From the NCBI GenBank assembly GCA_050485685.1, contig JBJHBW010000005.1:62001-126000 (forward strand): a stretch of 64,000 bases of DNA, in the 5' to 3' direction. The notes below the pieces were generated by a model. That model was not told the origin of the DNA. It saw only the letters and a program-made list of their open reading frames with translations, and did no database searches. The first letter of the stretch is position 1. Each line of letters begins with the position of its first letter. The position numbers were made by a program, and so were the translations under genes. Positions 62,705 to 64,000 of this stretch are shown here, in pieces. The DNA comes from JBJHBP01 sp050485685. Its GTDB lineage: Bacteria; Pseudomonadota; Gammaproteobacteria; Steroidobacterales; Rariloculaceae.

Positions 62705-64000
62705 TCATACCCCCGTCAGTGAGCCCAGCGCAAGCGTTGCCAGCCCCAAATAGATAGTTACGCCGGTGATGTCGGTGATCGTTGTCAGTACGGGACCGGT
62801 CATCATTGCCGGGTCCTTGCCCAGGCGCTTGATCAGGAAGGGCATGGTCCCGCCCACGATACCGGCGACGAAGACATTGATGGCAAGCGCGCCGCCGGCA
62901 ATCAGTCCGATCACTAGAGGCGCCTCGAAAAACAGGGCCACAACACCGAACAAGGCCCCGAGTGCCAGTCCGTTGACGATGCCTATCGTCGCCTCCTTGC
63001 GCACGGCGGACCAGTACTCATGAAGCAGCGCTTCGCCCAGGGCGATACTGCGTATCGATACCGACAGCGCCTGAATGCCGACGTTTCCGCCCATGTCGGT
63101 GATCATCGGCAGAAATGCGGCAAGGATGACGACCTGTGCAATCGTGTTTTCGAACGATGCAATGACGGCCACCGCGCCCAGATTGAGAAAGATATTGGCT
63201 GCCATCCAAGGCAGGCGCATCGGTATCGCCTCCCGAGGGTGGGTGAAAAACGTCTCTTCCGGCGACACCGCACCGATGGCAGCGAAGTCGTCTGCGAGTT
63301 CATCGGCTATCAGGTCCATTGCCGCTTCCAGGTTCAGGACGCCGACCAGCACGTTGTCATCGTCGACGACGGGCAGCATTTTCAGGTGCCGGCGTCGCAG
63401 TCGCTGCGCGGCGTCCACCGGGTCGTCGCTTACCCTCACGGCAAGCAGGTCGCGCTTCATGATGGTGCTGATCTGGGCCTGCGGCGGTGACAGCAGCAGG
63501 TCGCGCAGCGAGGCCACGCCTTCCAGGCGTCCCTGGCTGTCCACGCAATAAACGTACCCGGTGCGGGTGAAACGCTGGTGCGTGCCGCGCAGGGCCGCGA
63601 TAGTCGCGGTGATGGTTTCGCCGGAGCGGACCGCGCTGAAGTAGGGGCTCATGACTGCGCCCACGGTGTCGTCGGCGTAGTGCGCCAGATTGGCGATACG
63701 GATGCGCTTTTCCTCGGGCAGTGCGGCCAGCAGCTGCTCCGCATCTTCCGCCGGTGTCGAAGCGAGCAGGTCGGTGGTGATATCCACCGGCATGCGACTC
63801 AGCCATGCATTGGCCTGGCCCGCGCCAGCTTCCCCTATCAGCTGAGCGGCAAACTCGACCGGCAGCTCGATCAGGACCTGAGCCGCCCGGTCGGGTCCGA
63901 TCGCGGAGAGAAAGGGCAGGCTTCGGCTGCGTGGCTGCGTCAGCAGCAGGCTCGCCACCTGCGCATCGGAGAGATTGATGATCAGTGCCGCAGCCTGATC
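62705..64000 (-). CDS. mgtE: Magnesium transporter MgtE, 5' end beyond the window
   Basis: The coding frame runs to the window edge (431 codons visible plus stop), and the N-terminus is missing by a few tens of residues. It opens in the MgtE N domain (DQAAALIINLSDAQVASLLL, then LPEEKRIRIANLAHYADDTVGAVMSPYF). Two CBS domains follow (about 100-230 of the visible part, with ISTIMKRDLLAVRVSD and HLKMLPVVDDDNVLVGVLNL). Five membrane helices come last, with LPMITDMGGNVGIQALSVSIRSIALGE, where the acidic and asparagine residues line the pore, and GTMPFLIKRLGKDPA. The channel lets Mg into the cytoplasm and is closed by Mg bound between the N and CBS domains. Confidence 0.93.
   Translation of the reverse strand, partial: DQAAALIINLSDAQVASLLLTQPRSRSLPFLSAIGPDRAAQVLIELPVEFAAQLIGEAGAGQANAWLSRMPVDITTDLLASTPAEDAEQLLAALPEEKRIRIANLAHYADDTVGAVMSPYFSAVRSGETITATIAALRGTHQRFTRTGYVYCVDSQGRLEGVASLRDLLLSPPQAQISTIMKRDLLAVRVSDDPVDAAQRLRRRHLKMLPVVDDDNVLVGVLNLEAAMDLIADELADDFAAIGAVSPEETFFTHPREAIPMRLPWMAANIFLNLGAVAVIASFENTIAQVVILAAFLPMITDMGGNVGIQALSVSIRSIALGEALLHEYWSAVRKEATIGIVNGLALGALFGVVALFFEAPLVIGLIAGGALAINVFVAGIVGGTMPFLIKRLGKDPAMMTGPVLTTITDITGVTIYLGLATLALGSLTGV

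Noticed and set aside
1..64000. CRISPR arrays, prophage or insertion sequences
   Set aside because: No regularly spaced repeats, integrase, transposase or terminal inverted repeats were seen; gene density and codon style are uniform.

Overview
The window is GC-rich, densely packed chromosomal DNA from a Gram-negative proteobacterium. I infer a gammaproteobacterium. The basis is the set of outer-membrane systems (three TonB-dependent receptors, a MacA/MacB/TolC-type exporter), a RecQ with an HRDC domain, CbpA/CbpM, MscL, and a Zrg-type zinc importer of the kind known from Vibrio. Species cannot be named from the sequence alone. I saw no phage, insertion sequence or CRISPR array. Most genes sit in short operons with overlapping or nearly touching ends.

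Layout. 1-600: end of an arsenite exporter (ACR3) and a thioredoxin-type arsenate reductase. 0.6-3.4 kb: acyl-CoA ligase and alpha-methylacyl-CoA racemase. 3.4-6 kb: MscL, a secreted coiled-coil protein, a GFA-family protein and a secreted HELGH protein. 5.8-9.6 kb: a beta-oxidation operon (FadB/FadJ-type protein, thiolase-fold protein without its cysteine, DUF35 protein). With the racemase and ligase this suggests breakdown of methyl-branched or isoprenoid/sterol-type acyl chains. 9.8-17 kb: ThiF/MoeB-type enzyme, O-methyltransferase, exported amidohydrolase, double Usp protein and an unusually long LigA. 17-22 kb: tripartite MacAB-OMF exporter. 22-32 kb: two DUF4159 paralogues around a DUF484-GGDEF protein, RecQ and an exported ankyrin protein, then an aldose dehydrogenase and a Tat-exported carotenoid oxygenase-family enzyme.

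32-39 kb: ZnuD-like TonB receptor with a small DUF2946-like gene and a strong palindrome between them. Next comes an NtrB/NtrC-type pair bracketed by two DUF4168 genes, one of which has a very good sigma-54 promoter. 39-47 kb: lactate permease family, exported esterase, FecA-like receptor, SLC13 permease, Nudix hydrolase. 47-51 kb: DUF3450, CbpM/CbpA, HupE/UreJ, SYLF protein, tRNA-Cys.

51-59 kb is the most coherent accessory block. It holds a Zrg-like zinc importer operon (MerC, DUF2796, ABC ATPase, FtsX-like permease, DUF3299), a Fur-family regulator read as Zur, a ZnuD-like receptor, and a His-tailed lipoprotein that may be an AztD-type zinc chaperone. Three promoters in this block share a palindrome of the form GTRATRnTATYAC, which I read as the local Zur box. 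59-64 kb: EamA transporter, an NMT1/THI5-type periplasmic sensor fused to GGDEF and overlapping a yeast-type cytosine deaminase, and the 3' part of mgtE. Start codons were reassigned in many genes on the basis of ribosome binding sites, signal peptides and overlaps. Family names are my own recognition of motifs, not database results.
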